DNA of 64,000 nucleotides, taken from Bacteroidetes bacterium 2013_40CM_41_45 (lineage in GTDB: Bacteria; Bacteroidota; Bacteroidia; AKYH767-A; 2013-40CM-41-45). The notes beneath the pieces are model-generated. The model made no database searches, had not been told where the DNA came from, and saw only the letters and a program-made list of their open reading frames with translations. A program made the translations under genes and the position numbers. The stretch covers positions 157,887 through 221,886 of the forward strand of contig NGFH01000002.1 of assembly GCA_002215675.1 (NCBI GenBank). Reading direction: 5' to 3'. Of the stretch, positions 7,867 through 17,182 are shown one piece after another (the stretch's first letter is position 1; every line of letters begins with the position of its first letter).

Positions 7867-8640
7867 TTAAAATTTCTCAAAGACTCCTAATCCGAACAAA
7901 GCAAAATCATATTTAACCGGGTCATTGGGGTCGAATTCGCGAAGGCGTGCGGTTAATTCCATTACAGCTTTCCAATCGTTTTGTTTTCGTTTCAGAAGCC
8001 CGAGTTTGCGTGCAACATTTCCGGTATGAACATCAAGAGGAATACTTAGCTGAGATGGCTTGATGAATTTCCACAACCCAAAATCAACTCCTTGTTTGTC
8101 ATTGCGAACCAGCCACCGCAAAAACATATTCATTCTTTTTGCAGATGAATTCTGTAAAGGGTCGGGGAGATGCTTTTGCGTTCTTGCCCCGGGCAATATA
8201 TAGAACATGGCTTTAAAACCTGAAAGAGCAGGAGAGAGGTCAGCATCTGAAAGCGAAATATGCCTTTGAAAAATGCTTTCCATGCCTCCATGATTTTTAT
8301 AAATATTTTTCAGCGAACGGATAAAATAAATTGCATCACCTCCATTAAAAGTCCGGTGAACGAATTTTTTAAAACGGTTTAAATCAGCAGGCGAGTGGTG
8401 AAGAATAAATTCATGAGGGCTGTTATCCATCAGTTCCGCCAGGCGCGAGCCCGCAGCAACAATTGCTTTCCGGTTTCCCCACGCAATTACTGCAGAAAAA
8501 AATCCGCTTATTTCAATGTCTTCTTTTTTTGAGAAGCGATGCGGAATGCTGATGGGGTCATCAGAAATGAAAGAAGAAGAATTGTATCGTAACGTTTTTT
8601 CTTCCAGAAAATCTTTTAACTCTTTATCAGAAAATTTCAT
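7867..8640 (-). CDS. TIGR02757 family protein (DUF2400)
   Basis: A 257-residue protein that matches the TIGR02757/DUF2400 family common in Bacteroidota. Recognisable segments are DDPISIPHRFSKKEDIEISG near the N-terminus, FNGGDAIYFIRSLK in the middle and SIPLDVHTGNVARKLGLL near the C-terminus, the last resembling the helix-hairpin-helix region of DNA glycosylase-like folds. A DNA-related role is guessed from that fold; no activity is known to me. It is downstream of the YdcF-like gene on the same strand, separated by a heptad array. Confidence 0.88.
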   Translation of the reverse strand: MKFSDKELKDFLEEKTLRYNSSSFISDDPISIPHRFSKKEDIEISGFFSAVIAWGNRKAIVAAGSRLAELMDNSPHEFILHHSPADLNRFKKFVHRTFNGGDAIYFIRSLKNIYKNHGGMESIFQRHISLSDADLSPALSGFKAMFYILPGARTQKHLPDPLQNSSAKRMNMFLRWLVRNDKQGVDFGLWKFIKPSQLSIPLDVHTGNVARKLGLLKRKQNDWKAVMELTARLREFDPNDPVKYDFALFGLGVFEKF

Positions 8641-8643
8641 TTA

Positions 8644-8671
8644 CAATGACTAATGACCAATGACCAATGCA
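8644..8671 (+). repeat. Heptad array, three to four units (NNATGAC)
   Basis: Units CAATGAC, TAATGAC and CAATGAC are followed by a degenerate CAATGCA. The array lies in the 45-bp gap between the TIGR02757 and YdcF-like genes. It matches 4334-4354. Confidence 0.65.
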
Positions 8672-8685
8672 CCGAGTGACCTAAC

Positions 8686-9456
8686 TCACGCATACCCCAT
8701 AATTTTATAAATGCCGAAACCAACAATTTCGTGCAGCAGGCTATTCCAGTCAAAAAGTGTTCTGGCATTGGGCAGCAAGAGATGGTCGGGATAATATTTT
8801 CGCGGTCCGCTATAACGGTCGGTACCGTAAGGGGTAACTTCCATTCCAACTTTTTTAAAACACGCAACGGCCCTTCGCATGTGGAATGCAGAAGTGAAAA
8901 GCAAAAATCTTCCATTTGGGAAGTCACGCTGCAAAATTTCTTTTGTAAAGATGGCATTCTCGTACGTGTTGTTCGATTTATTTTCAATGATGATATCTTC
9001 AGGGGGGATTCCGATTTCGACCAGAAACTTTTTCACCATTTCAGATTCTTTCAGGTACGTGTATATTAAACTACCCGAGCCGCCTGAAAAAAAAATCTTC
9101 TTTATCTTTTTCATTTTGTACAAGATGATGGCCTGCATGAGCCGGTCATTACGCCTGTTAAACTGAATACGGTCTAAGGAATTATCATACGTAACCATGC
9201 CACTAAGCACAATACCGGCATCGTATGTTCCCGGGATGTCAGAAATTTTTGTTGCCGGCAGTTCCCAGGCTCTCATGGCTTCATCAAGCAAAAAGGAATT
9301 TGAAAAAACAAACAGCAATATGATAGTCGTGAGAAGGAGGTTCCTTTTTCGTTTCGGATGTTTAGAGAGAAAAGCCAGAACCAACAGCGTTACAAGCCAT
9401 ACCAGCGGCTCAATAAGGAAGTCGAGGATTTTGGAGATGATAAAAAATGCGCTCAT
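8686..9456 (-). CDS. YdcF/ElyC/SanA family (DUF218) membrane protein
   Basis: A 256-residue protein. Two membrane helices (about 8-30 and 39-56) are followed by a DUF218 domain (about 78-235) with the marker segments AGIVLSGM, FFSGGSGSL, ENKSNNTYENA and LFTSAFHMRRA. The family includes E. coli ElyC and SanA, which affect envelope integrity, but its biochemistry is unsettled. The ElyC-like layout (two N-terminal helices plus a periplasmic DUF218) fits best. It is 4 bp from the HD-domain gene and likely shares its transcript. Confidence 0.9.
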   Translation of the reverse strand: MSAFFIISKILDFLIEPLVWLVTLLVLAFLSKHPKRKRNLLLTTIILLFVFSNSFLLDEAMRAWELPATKISDIPGTYDAGIVLSGMVTYDNSLDRIQFNRRNDRLMQAIILYKMKKIKKIFFSGGSGSLIYTYLKESEMVKKFLVEIGIPPEDIIIENKSNNTYENAIFTKEILQRDFPNGRFLLFTSAFHMRRAVACFKKVGMEVTPYGTDRYSGPRKYYPDHLLLPNARTLFDWNSLLHEIVGFGIYKIMGYA

Positions 9457-9460
9457 GGTT

Positions 9461-10681
9461 TTAAAAGCGTATGCTGCATAAATAATACTTTACAACCGGA
9501 ACTGATAATGCCGAAATATTCATCAGGTCTGATGCCTCTGTTATATCCTTAACCGTACCGTCTTTATACAGGATGTTTATTTTTTCCTGCGAGCTGTCGT
9601 AAGCGTGATTCACAACAGTTCCCGAGGAAATTAAATAATCACATTCTTTATCATCAGCATTAAAATGGTTTTTTATTTTTTTTCTCAAATCATCTGCAAC
9701 AAAGGCTTCAAACGGCTTACTGCCCATTTCAACCCTGAACAATTTGCGGTTCACCATTCCACTGCAAAGCAATGAAAGAATTTTATCAGGATGATTGGTC
9801 CACTCTTTTATGGATGCGACTACATCATAGTCGTCAAGCAAAGCAAAGGAATCAAGAAGCGATTCATCGTCCCGAAAATTTTTGAGGGAGAAATCAGCGC
9901 GAAGAAATTTTTTCAATGCTGATGTGCCAAACAATTCTGTTCCGTGCACAGAAAGCTCTTTCGCCCGTCTCAGGATATTCACCATATGAACCTCAGCGCT
10001 CAGCACCGTCTTATGCAAATAAACCGCCCAGTACATCAACCTGCGTGCAATAATAAATTTTTCGACGGAATACATTCCCTTTTCGTCAATCACCAGTTTA
10101 TTTTCATGCACGTTGAGCATCTGGATAATGCGGTTGTAGCTGATGATGCCTTCAGATACACCCGTAAAAAAACTATCACGATTCAGGTAATCCATCCTGT
10201 CCATGTCCATTTGCCCTGAAACCAGTTGGTGCAGAAATTTTTTGTGGTAACGATTCCTGAAAATATCAATAGCCAGGGAAAGAGCTCCGCTAAAAAATAT
10301 ATTGAGGCGATTCATAAATAAGTCTGATAATTCCTCGTGTTTTACTTCCGGAACAATGGCGTCTTCCAGCGCATGCGAGAACGGACCATGGCCGATATCA
10401 TGCAACATTACTGCAATGGCTGATGCCTCTGCTTCTTCATCGGAAATTTCGTGTCCCTTGGAGCGAAGCACGTCAATGGCCTGCGCCATAAGGTGCATAG
10501 CGCCCAGTGCATGGTGAAAACGGGTGTGATGTGCGCCTGAATACACGAGGTGCGTCATGCCCAACTGCCTGATTCTCCGCAACCGCTGAAAGTAGGGATG
10601 CTCAATGATAGACTTAACAAGTTCACTGTTAATTGTAATAAAACCGTAAATGGGGTCGTTGAGGAGTAATGTTTTGGTCAC
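9461..10681 (-). CDS. HD-domain phosphohydrolase (dGTPase-like)
   Basis: A 406-residue HD-superfamily protein. The metal site is visible as TRFHHALG (His56/57), then LHDIGHGPFSHALE (His94, Asp95), with a further Asp in the MDRMDYLNRDSFFTGV segment. Length and pattern match the YwfO-like group of dGTP triphosphohydrolase-related enzymes. The substrate is likely a nucleotide but cannot be fixed from sequence. It heads a minus-strand run with the YdcF-like and TIGR02757 genes and is divergent from porX. Confidence 0.9.
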   Translation of the reverse strand: MTKTLLLNDPIYGFITINSELVKSIIEHPYFQRLRRIRQLGMTHLVYSGAHHTRFHHALGAMHLMAQAIDVLRSKGHEISDEEAEASAIAVMLHDIGHGPFSHALEDAIVPEVKHEELSDLFMNRLNIFFSGALSLAIDIFRNRYHKKFLHQLVSGQMDMDRMDYLNRDSFFTGVSEGIISYNRIIQMLNVHENKLVIDEKGMYSVEKFIIARRLMYWAVYLHKTVLSAEVHMVNILRRAKELSVHGTELFGTSALKKFLRADFSLKNFRDDESLLDSFALLDDYDVVASIKEWTNHPDKILSLLCSGMVNRKLFRVEMGSKPFEAFVADDLRKKIKNHFNADDKECDYLISSGTVVNHAYDSSQEKINILYKDGTVKDITEASDLMNISALSVPVVKYYLCSIRF

Positions 10682-10789
10682 AAAATCTTTTTAAAATAAA
10701 CGGGAGAAAGAAGCCGTTAAAATTCATCAAAAATTTTTACATATCGTTTTCTTTTATTTATCTTTAACAAAACTCTAATATTATACACG

Positions 10790-12349
10790 ATGACGGATAA
10801 AGTAAGCATTCTCTGGGCTGATGACGAAATTGATTTGCTCAAACCCCATTTGATTTTCCTGAGAGAGAAGGGTTATGAGGTGGTTACCACCACCAACGGA
10901 AATGATGCGCTTGTCAAATTTGCTCAAAATTCTTTCGATATAGTCTTTCTTGACGAGAATATGCCGGGACTTTCGGGGCTTGAAACGCTGAACAGGATAA
11001 AAAATCTGAAGAGCGAAATTCCCGTGGTCATGATTACCAAGAGCGAAGAAGAGACTATCATGGAAGATGCCATCGGCTCCAAGATTTCAGATTACCTGAT
11101 TAAGCCCGTTAACCCCAACCAGATTTTACTTTCCATCAAAAAAAACCTGGAGAACAAACGGCTTGTGAGTGAAAAAACATCGGCTGCGTACCAGCAGGAG
11201 TTCCGCTCATTGGCAATGATGCTTAATGAACGCCTCGACCATGCCACCTGGACCGAACTTTATAAGAAAATTGTTTATTGGGAGCTGGAGCTTAACAGCG
11301 CTAAAGACAGCGGTTTGTATGAGGTGCTGGTTCAGCAAAAAAGCGAGGCGAATAATCAATTTTGCCGCTTCGTTGAAAACAACTACTTGCGTTGGCTTAA
11401 AGAACCGGATAAAGATGCACCCATAATGTCGCATACCCTGTTCAAGAAAAAAGTCCTTCCGGTGCTAACCACGTCTAAAAAACCAATGTTTGTTTTCCTG
11501 ATTGATAACCTAAGGTATGACCAGTGGAAAGTTATTCAGCCGCTGGTTATTGAAAGGTTCAGGCTGAAGAGCGAGGAAACCTATTACAGCATTCTGCCCA
11601 CTGCAACGCAGTTTGCGCGGAACGCGATTTTTGCCGGGCTCATGCCTAAATATATTGATGAGCGGTTTCCCGGCAAATGGGAGCCGGATGACAGCGACAT
11701 GGGGAAAAATCTTCAGGAGGAGGCATTCCTTGCAGACCAGTTAAAGCGACTCCGTTTTGAAGGAAAATTTTCTTACTCCAAAATCATTTCGCACCGCGAC
11801 AGTACTGAACTTGCAGAGCGCATCCTTAACCTGCTCACCAACCGCCTGAACGTGATTGTCATCAACTTTGTGGATATGTTGTCACATTCAAAATCAGAGA
11901 TGGACATGATTCGCGAACTGGCAGATGATGAAGCGGCCTATCGCTCGCTGACTTTGTCGTGGTTTACACATTCACCGCTTCTCGAAGCGCTTGACAAGTT
12001 GTCGGAAAAGGAAATTGATATCATTATAACGACAGACCATGGTACTATCCGTGTTCAGGAGCCGTCAAAAGTTATTGCCGAGCGGGCTACGAACTCCAAC
12101 CTGAGATACAAGCACGGGCGTGCGCTCACCGTTATTCCTAAAGATGTTTTTATGGTAAACAACCCGGCAGAAGCCATGCTTCCCACGCAATTTGTAAATG
12201 ATAAATTCGCCTTTGCAAAGCAGGATAAGTTTTTTGTTTACCCAAACAATTACAACCAGTTTGTAAATCATTACCGGAACACGCTGCAGCACGGAGGTGT
12301 TTCGCTCGAGGAAATGATAGTTCCGTTTATACACCTGGAAAACAAATAG
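10790..12349 (+). CDS. porX: PorX, T9SS two-component response regulator with PglZ domain
   Basis: A 519-residue protein. Residues 5-122 are a receiver domain with phospho-acceptor Asp55 in VFLDENMPG, the acidic pair in ILWADDE, and Lys in YLIKPV. A helical linker is followed by a PglZ domain of the alkaline-phosphatase superfamily (about 210-519), with metal ligands in FVFLIDNLRYDQW and TTDHGTIRV. This fusion is typical of PorX, which in other Bacteroidota acts with PorY to control type IX secretion and binds zinc through PglZ. A TATCTTTA at 10759-10766 is a weak -7 candidate. tsaE and ald follow on the same strand. Confidence 0.95.
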   Translation: MTDKVSILWADDEIDLLKPHLIFLREKGYEVVTTTNGNDALVKFAQNSFDIVFLDENMPGLSGLETLNRIKNLKSEIPVVMITKSEEETIMEDAIGSKISDYLIKPVNPNQILLSIKKNLENKRLVSEKTSAAYQQEFRSLAMMLNERLDHATWTELYKKIVYWELELNSAKDSGLYEVLVQQKSEANNQFCRFVENNYLRWLKEPDKDAPIMSHTLFKKKVLPVLTTSKKPMFVFLIDNLRYDQWKVIQPLVIERFRLKSEETYYSILPTATQFARNAIFAGLMPKYIDERFPGKWEPDDSDMGKNLQEEAFLADQLKRLRFEGKFSYSKIISHRDSTELAERILNLLTNRLNVIVINFVDMLSHSKSEMDMIRELADDEAAYRSLTLSWFTHSPLLEALDKLSEKEIDIIITTDHGTIRVQEPSKVIAERATNSNLRYKHGRALTVIPKDVFMVNNPAEAMLPTQFVNDKFAFAKQDKFFVYPNNYNQFVNHYRNTLQHGGVSLEEMIVPFIHLENK

Positions 12350-12365
12350 CGCACAGGTTTTTAGT

Positions 12366-12827
12366 ATGCAGGCGACAGACGGTTTGTTTACGATTTCCCA
12401 AGTTGATTTAAAGGAACTGCCTGCGGCCGCAAAAAATATTTTAGACAGCATTGGTGATGAAACTGTAATTGCTTTTTACGGGGAAATGGGAGCGGGAAAA
12501 ACAACACTCATTAAAGAAATTTGCAGGCAGCTTAGCTCGGGAGATAATATAACAAGCCCCACGTTTGCCTTGATGAATGAATACCTCACCGATTCAGGAA
12601 AAAAAATTTTTCATTTTGATTTTTACAGGATTAATTCGGTAGCGGAAGCGTTTGACATGGGCTACGAAGATTTTTTTTACAGCGGCAATTTATGCCTTGT
12701 AGAATGGCCCGAAAAAATTAAACACTTGCTGCCTCAAAATTGTTTAAGCGTGTTTATTACCGTTGAAAATAATCTTCGTACTATTACGGTTCGAAAATGG
12801 CCGCACAAGGAAATATTTCGAGGATAG
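12366..12827 (+). CDS. tsaE: TsaE, ATPase of tRNA threonylcarbamoyladenosine synthesis
   Basis: A 153-residue P-loop protein. The Walker A motif is GEMGAGKTTL (residues 39-48), followed by SPTFALMNEY and FHFDFYRI, both typical of TsaE, and CLVEWPEKI. TsaE works with TsaB and TsaD to form t6A37 in ANN-decoding tRNAs. Length is normal. It lies 16 bp after porX, and its 3' end overlaps the longest ald reading frame by 31 bp. The assignment is firm. Confidence 0.95.
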   Translation: MQATDGLFTISQVDLKELPAAAKNILDSIGDETVIAFYGEMGAGKTTLIKEICRQLSSGDNITSPTFALMNEYLTDSGKKIFHFDFYRINSVAEAFDMGYEDFFYSGNLCLVEWPEKIKHLLPQNCLSVFITVENNLRTITVRKWPHKEIFRG

Positions 12828-14017
12828 CAGCCTCGGCAATGCTTCAGCCGCAGGAAAGTTTGCTGGAAGTAAAAAAGCAGCAGCAGCATCTTTTTATCGG
12901 CATTCCCAGGGAGACCTCATTCCAGGAAAATCGCATACCTCTTATTCCGGAATCTGTTGCTTTATTAGTAAACCACGGGCATGAACTGGTAATGGAAACC
13001 GGTGCCGGCCAAACCAGCAATTACCAGGATTCCGATTACAGTGAGGCGGGCGCCCGTATTGCATATAGCCCCGAGGATGTTTACAAAGCGGATATTATTT
13101 TAAAAGTGGCTCCTCCCTCTGCAAAAGAAATGGAGCTATTGAAAACACAGCAGACGCTGATTTCAATTCTGCAAATGAACATGCAGAACGAAAGATTTAT
13201 CCGCAACCTTAGTTCAAGAAAAATTACCGCTTTCGCTTATGAATACATACAGGATGAATCGGGCAGGTTCCCGATTATCCAGGCGATGAGTGAAATTGTG
13301 GGCAGTTCATCCATTTTGATTGCAGCTGAATATCTCAGCAATACCTTTAGCGGAATAGGGGAGTTGCTGGGTGGAGTTGCAGGAATTCCACCGACACGGG
13401 TTGTAATTATTGGTGCAGGAACAGTTGCCGAGTTTGCAGCGCGGGCAGCACTGGGGCTGGGAGCCATGGTAAAAGTCTTTGATAATTCTGTATACCGTCT
13501 CAGGCGAATTCAGGCTAACCTCGGTTCAAGAATTTTTACTTCCACGCTTGTTCCCGAAACTTTAATGAAGGAATTAAAAACCGCAGATGTTGCTATTGGT
13601 GCGCTGCGCCCTGTGAATGGAAGAACTCCTTGCGTGATAAGCGAAGAGATGGTGAGTGAAATGAAATCAGGTTCAGTTATAGTAGATGTAAGTATTGACG
13701 GAGGGGGTGTATTTGCAACTTCTGAAGTTACCAATCATAGTAATCCTGTGTTCAAAAAATTCGGTGTGATTCATTATTGTGTTCCGAATATCGCATCACG
13801 CGTTTCCCGCACGGCATCAACCGCACTAAGCAATATTTTTACTCCCATACTTACCAGCATTGGCGATGAAGGAGGTATTGACGATATGCTATGGAAAAAT
13901 CCCGGGGTTAGAAAAGGAGTTTACCTTTATAAAGGTGCGGTAACCAACCGCTACATCAGTGAGATTTGCCGCACTCCATTCAAGGACCTTGATCTGATTA
14001 TGTCTGCAAGAGTTTAG
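12797..14017 (+). CDS. ald: Alanine dehydrogenase
   Basis: A 406-residue protein of the alanine dehydrogenase / transhydrogenase alpha family. The N-terminal domain begins FIGIPRETSFQENRIPL; the Rossmann NAD-binding loop is VVIIGAGTVAEFAARAA; DVSIDGGG and HYCVPNIASRVSRTAS are later family landmarks. The reaction is the reversible NAD-dependent deamination of L-alanine. The long form overlaps tsaE by 31 bp. An in-frame ATG at 12839, just after the tsaE stop, would remove the overlap and keep the conserved domain, so the start is uncertain. Its 3' end overlaps the convergent asnB by 4 bp. Confidence 0.9.
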   Translation: MAAQGNISRIAASAMLQPQESLLEVKKQQQHLFIGIPRETSFQENRIPLIPESVALLVNHGHELVMETGAGQTSNYQDSDYSEAGARIAYSPEDVYKADIILKVAPPSAKEMELLKTQQTLISILQMNMQNERFIRNLSSRKITAFAYEYIQDESGRFPIIQAMSEIVGSSSILIAAEYLSNTFSGIGELLGGVAGIPPTRVVIIGAGTVAEFAARAALGLGAMVKVFDNSVYRLRRIQANLGSRIFTSTLVPETLMKELKTADVAIGALRPVNGRTPCVISEEMVSEMKSGSVIVDVSIDGGGVFATSEVTNHSNPVFKKFGVIHYCVPNIASRVSRTASTALSNIFTPILTSIGDEGGIDDMLWKNPGVRKGVYLYKGAVTNRYISEICRTPFKDLDLIMSARV

Positions 14018-15924
14018 GCAGGTACTTTCATTGCAGGTTTTTCCCGCGCAGGATTTTTTCTTTTATCAAATTCGCTCAGGAATTTGTGAAGGATAATGAG
14101 CGCCCAAAGCCGCTGGTACAAATATTCTTCTCCTGCAAAAAATCTTTTCTTCAGATTTTTAACAAACGGATATTGCACAATACCGTAATGCCTGATGGTT
14201 GATTCGTTGAGGTAATCATCCACGAGGTATTTTAATTCATTGTTGAGCCATAGCTGCATGGGCAGCGAAAATCCCCACTTGGGCCGCGCAAATAAATTTC
14301 TCGGCATGTAATCGGCCAGGGTTTCTTTCAATAGATATTTTTGAATATTACCGCGCATTTTTAATTTCGAATGCAGGTTGATGGCAAACTCCACGATACG
14401 ATAATCAAGAATAGGCACACGTACTTCTAAACCGTATTTCATGCTGGCGCGGTCAACTTTTGCGAGCAAGTCATCCTTCAAATAATACTTCAGGTCGTAC
14501 AGCGATTGGTCTTCCTTTGCATTTAAGTCTCTGCGGAGGGAGCTGAAAATTTCTTCGTGAAAAATTTCATGCGAAAAATCGGGAGTCATCAGCATGTGAA
14601 TTTCGCTCTCGGAAAAATACCCCTGCTCCTGCGAGAAGATGTGCCCCTTAATGGTTTCTTTACCCGGGTATTCAAACAAGTTGGCAGCCCTTTTTTCGCG
14701 ATTCGAAAAAAACTTGGAAAGTGAATACGCAATCTGGTGCCTGAATAATGAAATGAACGGGTTGGAAAGCCGGCTTGCCCATTTATACGCCCCATAGCCC
14801 CAGAATAATTCATCGCCTCCGTCACCGGAGAGAACCATCTTTACATGATTGCGCGCCAGCTTGGAAACAAGCATGGTTGGCACAGACGAGGAATCAGCAA
14901 ACGGCTCATCGTAAGTGGAAATAATTTCATCAAATAATTGCAGTGCATCTGCATAGGAAGCGGTGAATTCGTGATGCTCTGTGTTAAGGAATTTCGCTAT
15001 CGAACGGGCATGAGGCGCTTCATTAAACTTTGCTTCCTTAAAGCCGATAGTAAAGGTGGTAACTTTTTGCGGAGTGAGTCTTTGAGCCACAGCTGCTACC
15101 AGGCTTGAATCCGTCCCTCCGCTAAGGAAAATGCCGTAAGGAACATCGGAGATAAGACAATAATTTACAGCATCGGTGAGTAATTCTTTAAACCTTCTTT
15201 TAGCAGTATAGAAAAACCTGTAAACTTCCTGGTCAATTTTCTCTTCCGGTTTCCAGTACGAAGAAATATTCAAACCATATTTATTTATAGTAAGAACGGA
15301 GCCTGAAGGCATCTTGAAAATATTATGAAAGATAGAGTGCGGCTCAGGCACATAGCCAAGATAAAGAAACGTACTAATGATGTTTTTATTAATAGAGAGC
15401 GAAGAACGGATTTGCTTTGCAAAAGTCAGCGACTTCAGTTCAGAAGCGAATGCAAAATTTTTCCCATCATAATAATAATACAGTGGTTTAATTCCAACGC
15501 GGTCGCGGAAGAGGGATAATTGTTTTTCCTGCTTGTCATAGATAGCAAATGCAAACATTCCGTTAAAACGATTCACACACTGCGGCCCCCACTGAGCAAA
15601 CGCCTCGAGTACCACTTCAGTATCTCCCGATGTATGAAGCTGCAGTTCGGGATTTATCCTGCTTAACTCGCGCGCAATTTCCCTGAAATTATATACTTCA
15701 CCGTTGTATGAAATCACGTACCTGCCCGACCGCGAATGTATCGGCTGATTGGCGAGGGCGGATAAATCAATAATGCTGAGGCGTCTGTTTCCCAGCCCCA
15801 CTACATCATCTTCAAAATAACCTCCCGCATCGGGACCGCGGTGCAGAATGCTTTCGGTCATCTGCCTTAAATCATCAGAAGAAAAAGAATGAGAGGAAGA
15901 AAAATACCCGGCAATACCACACAT
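14014..15924 (-). CDS. asnB: Asparagine synthase (glutamine-hydrolysing), copy 1
   Basis: A 636-residue class B asparagine synthase. It begins MCGIAG, so Cys2 is the glutaminase nucleophile once Met is removed. The N-terminal domain carries LHRGPDAGG and LGNRRLSIIDLS; the synthetase domain has the PP-loop FLSGGTDSSL. It is the last gene of the minus-strand run that starts at 21747. AsnB relatives in sugar clusters often amidate a uronic acid rather than make free asparagine. That role is inferred from location; the housekeeping role cannot be excluded. It is less like the other two copies than they are like each other. Confidence 0.92.
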   Translation of the reverse strand: MCGIAGYFSSSHSFSSDDLRQMTESILHRGPDAGGYFEDDVVGLGNRRLSIIDLSALANQPIHSRSGRYVISYNGEVYNFREIARELSRINPELQLHTSGDTEVVLEAFAQWGPQCVNRFNGMFAFAIYDKQEKQLSLFRDRVGIKPLYYYYDGKNFAFASELKSLTFAKQIRSSLSINKNIISTFLYLGYVPEPHSIFHNIFKMPSGSVLTINKYGLNISSYWKPEEKIDQEVYRFFYTAKRRFKELLTDAVNYCLISDVPYGIFLSGGTDSSLVAAVAQRLTPQKVTTFTIGFKEAKFNEAPHARSIAKFLNTEHHEFTASYADALQLFDEIISTYDEPFADSSSVPTMLVSKLARNHVKMVLSGDGGDELFWGYGAYKWASRLSNPFISLFRHQIAYSLSKFFSNREKRAANLFEYPGKETIKGHIFSQEQGYFSESEIHMLMTPDFSHEIFHEEIFSSLRRDLNAKEDQSLYDLKYYLKDDLLAKVDRASMKYGLEVRVPILDYRIVEFAINLHSKLKMRGNIQKYLLKETLADYMPRNLFARPKWGFSLPMQLWLNNELKYLVDDYLNESTIRHYGIVQYPFVKNLKKRFFAGEEYLYQRLWALIILHKFLSEFDKRKNPAREKPAMKVPA

Positions 15925-15932
15925 GAGGGCAG

Positions 15933-17165
15933 CTAATTTACAGTTAAAAGTTTTTGATATACGGAATCGTACTTTTCAATTCCACCGGCCAGCGAAAAAT
16001 ATTCTTCAGCTGCTTTTCTGAAGCGGTCAGTATCCGATGCACGAAACTTACCCATCTGTTTAATTACATTACTATAAGCGTCATCTGTGAATCCATCAGT
16101 TAGGATACCGCAGTGGTATTTGCTTACAATATCGTCCATATCTCCGATACCACGGTTGCAAATAAAAGGAATTCCCATGCTTAGGAGTTCTCCGAATTTT
16201 GTGGGCGAAGATGCCATTTTTGAATATACAGGTTTTATAAATGCGATTGAAAAATCAGAAAAGGAAAGCAGCGATGGCAATTCATGCCTTTCTGATTTCT
16301 GCACCAGTATGTTTTCATCAGGAATATTATGCAATTGCGATTTCATTCTTATGGCCTGTTCACGTTCATGGGTTATGAAAAGAAATTTTGCATTTGGTTT
16401 TTCGGATGACAATAGTTTAAAAAAACCGAGCATCTCATCCAGCATATACCATGTGCCGATTGTGCCAAGATAAGTCAAAATAAAGGTATCTTCAGTGATT
16501 CCGAGTTTTTGTTTAAAACCCATACGCAAGTCCTCACTGATATAGTTGCGCGAAAACAAATTCAGGTCTGTACAGGTTGGGATAACTTCAATATTCAACG
16601 GTTTTGGGCTCGTGTTTTTCCATGACAGGATTTCATCTTTGGCTTTCTGAGTAAGGGAAACAATATAATCTGCCATGCCGAAAAATTCTTTTTCCTTTTT
16701 TTTAAAAAAGCGGTAAACCCAGTTATAGAAAGGGTTTCGGAGGTTCCATATTTTTCCATCAATGCGTTCCTCAATCCAGAAACCCCGAATGTCAAAAATA
16801 AATTTAACGCCGTATTTTTTCTTAAGAAAGAGCCCCGCAAATGCGGGTATGTAACTTCGGCAGTGAACAATTTTGAATTTATTTTTATGTTGCAACGCAC
16901 GCGCCTTAAAAATCATTCTTACTATATCCCACACTGTAGAAAGTATAGGTGGCGACTTGGTGTAAGCCAGCGGATACCATTGAATATTATTTTTTTTAAG
17001 AATGCCTCTTACGGCAGCTTCACCGGATAAGAATTGTTTTTTTTTTTCGAAGCTTATCAAGTCAATTTCATGTCCTTTTCCGGACAGCCCGCTGAGATAT
17101 GGAATTACCTGCGATTGCCCGAGCGGGTCCGTCATACCATCGTAAGAGATATACAGTACAGACAC
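15933..17165 (-). CDS. Glycosyltransferase family 4
   Basis: A 410-residue GT-B glycosyltransferase. The N-terminal half starts MSVLYISYDGMTDPLGQSQ and contains the acceptor-side VHCRSYIPAFAGL and FDIRGFWIEER. The C-terminal half has ILTYLGTIGTWYM and FGELLSMGIPFICNRG, the donor-binding segment of GT4. It probably transfers a hexose or derivative from a nucleotide sugar to a lipid-linked glycan at the cytoplasmic side. It is 8 bp from asnB and 17 bp from the next GT2, so all are likely one operon. Confidence 0.9.
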   Translation of the reverse strand: MSVLYISYDGMTDPLGQSQVIPYLSGLSGKGHEIDLISFEKKKQFLSGEAAVRGILKKNNIQWYPLAYTKSPPILSTVWDIVRMIFKARALQHKNKFKIVHCRSYIPAFAGLFLKKKYGVKFIFDIRGFWIEERIDGKIWNLRNPFYNWVYRFFKKKEKEFFGMADYIVSLTQKAKDEILSWKNTSPKPLNIEVIPTCTDLNLFSRNYISEDLRMGFKQKLGITEDTFILTYLGTIGTWYMLDEMLGFFKLLSSEKPNAKFLFITHEREQAIRMKSQLHNIPDENILVQKSERHELPSLLSFSDFSIAFIKPVYSKMASSPTKFGELLSMGIPFICNRGIGDMDDIVSKYHCGILTDGFTDDAYSNVIKQMGKFRASDTDRFRKAAEEYFSLAGGIEKYDSVYQKLLTVN

Positions 17166-17182
17166 CGGGGACGAATGAGAAA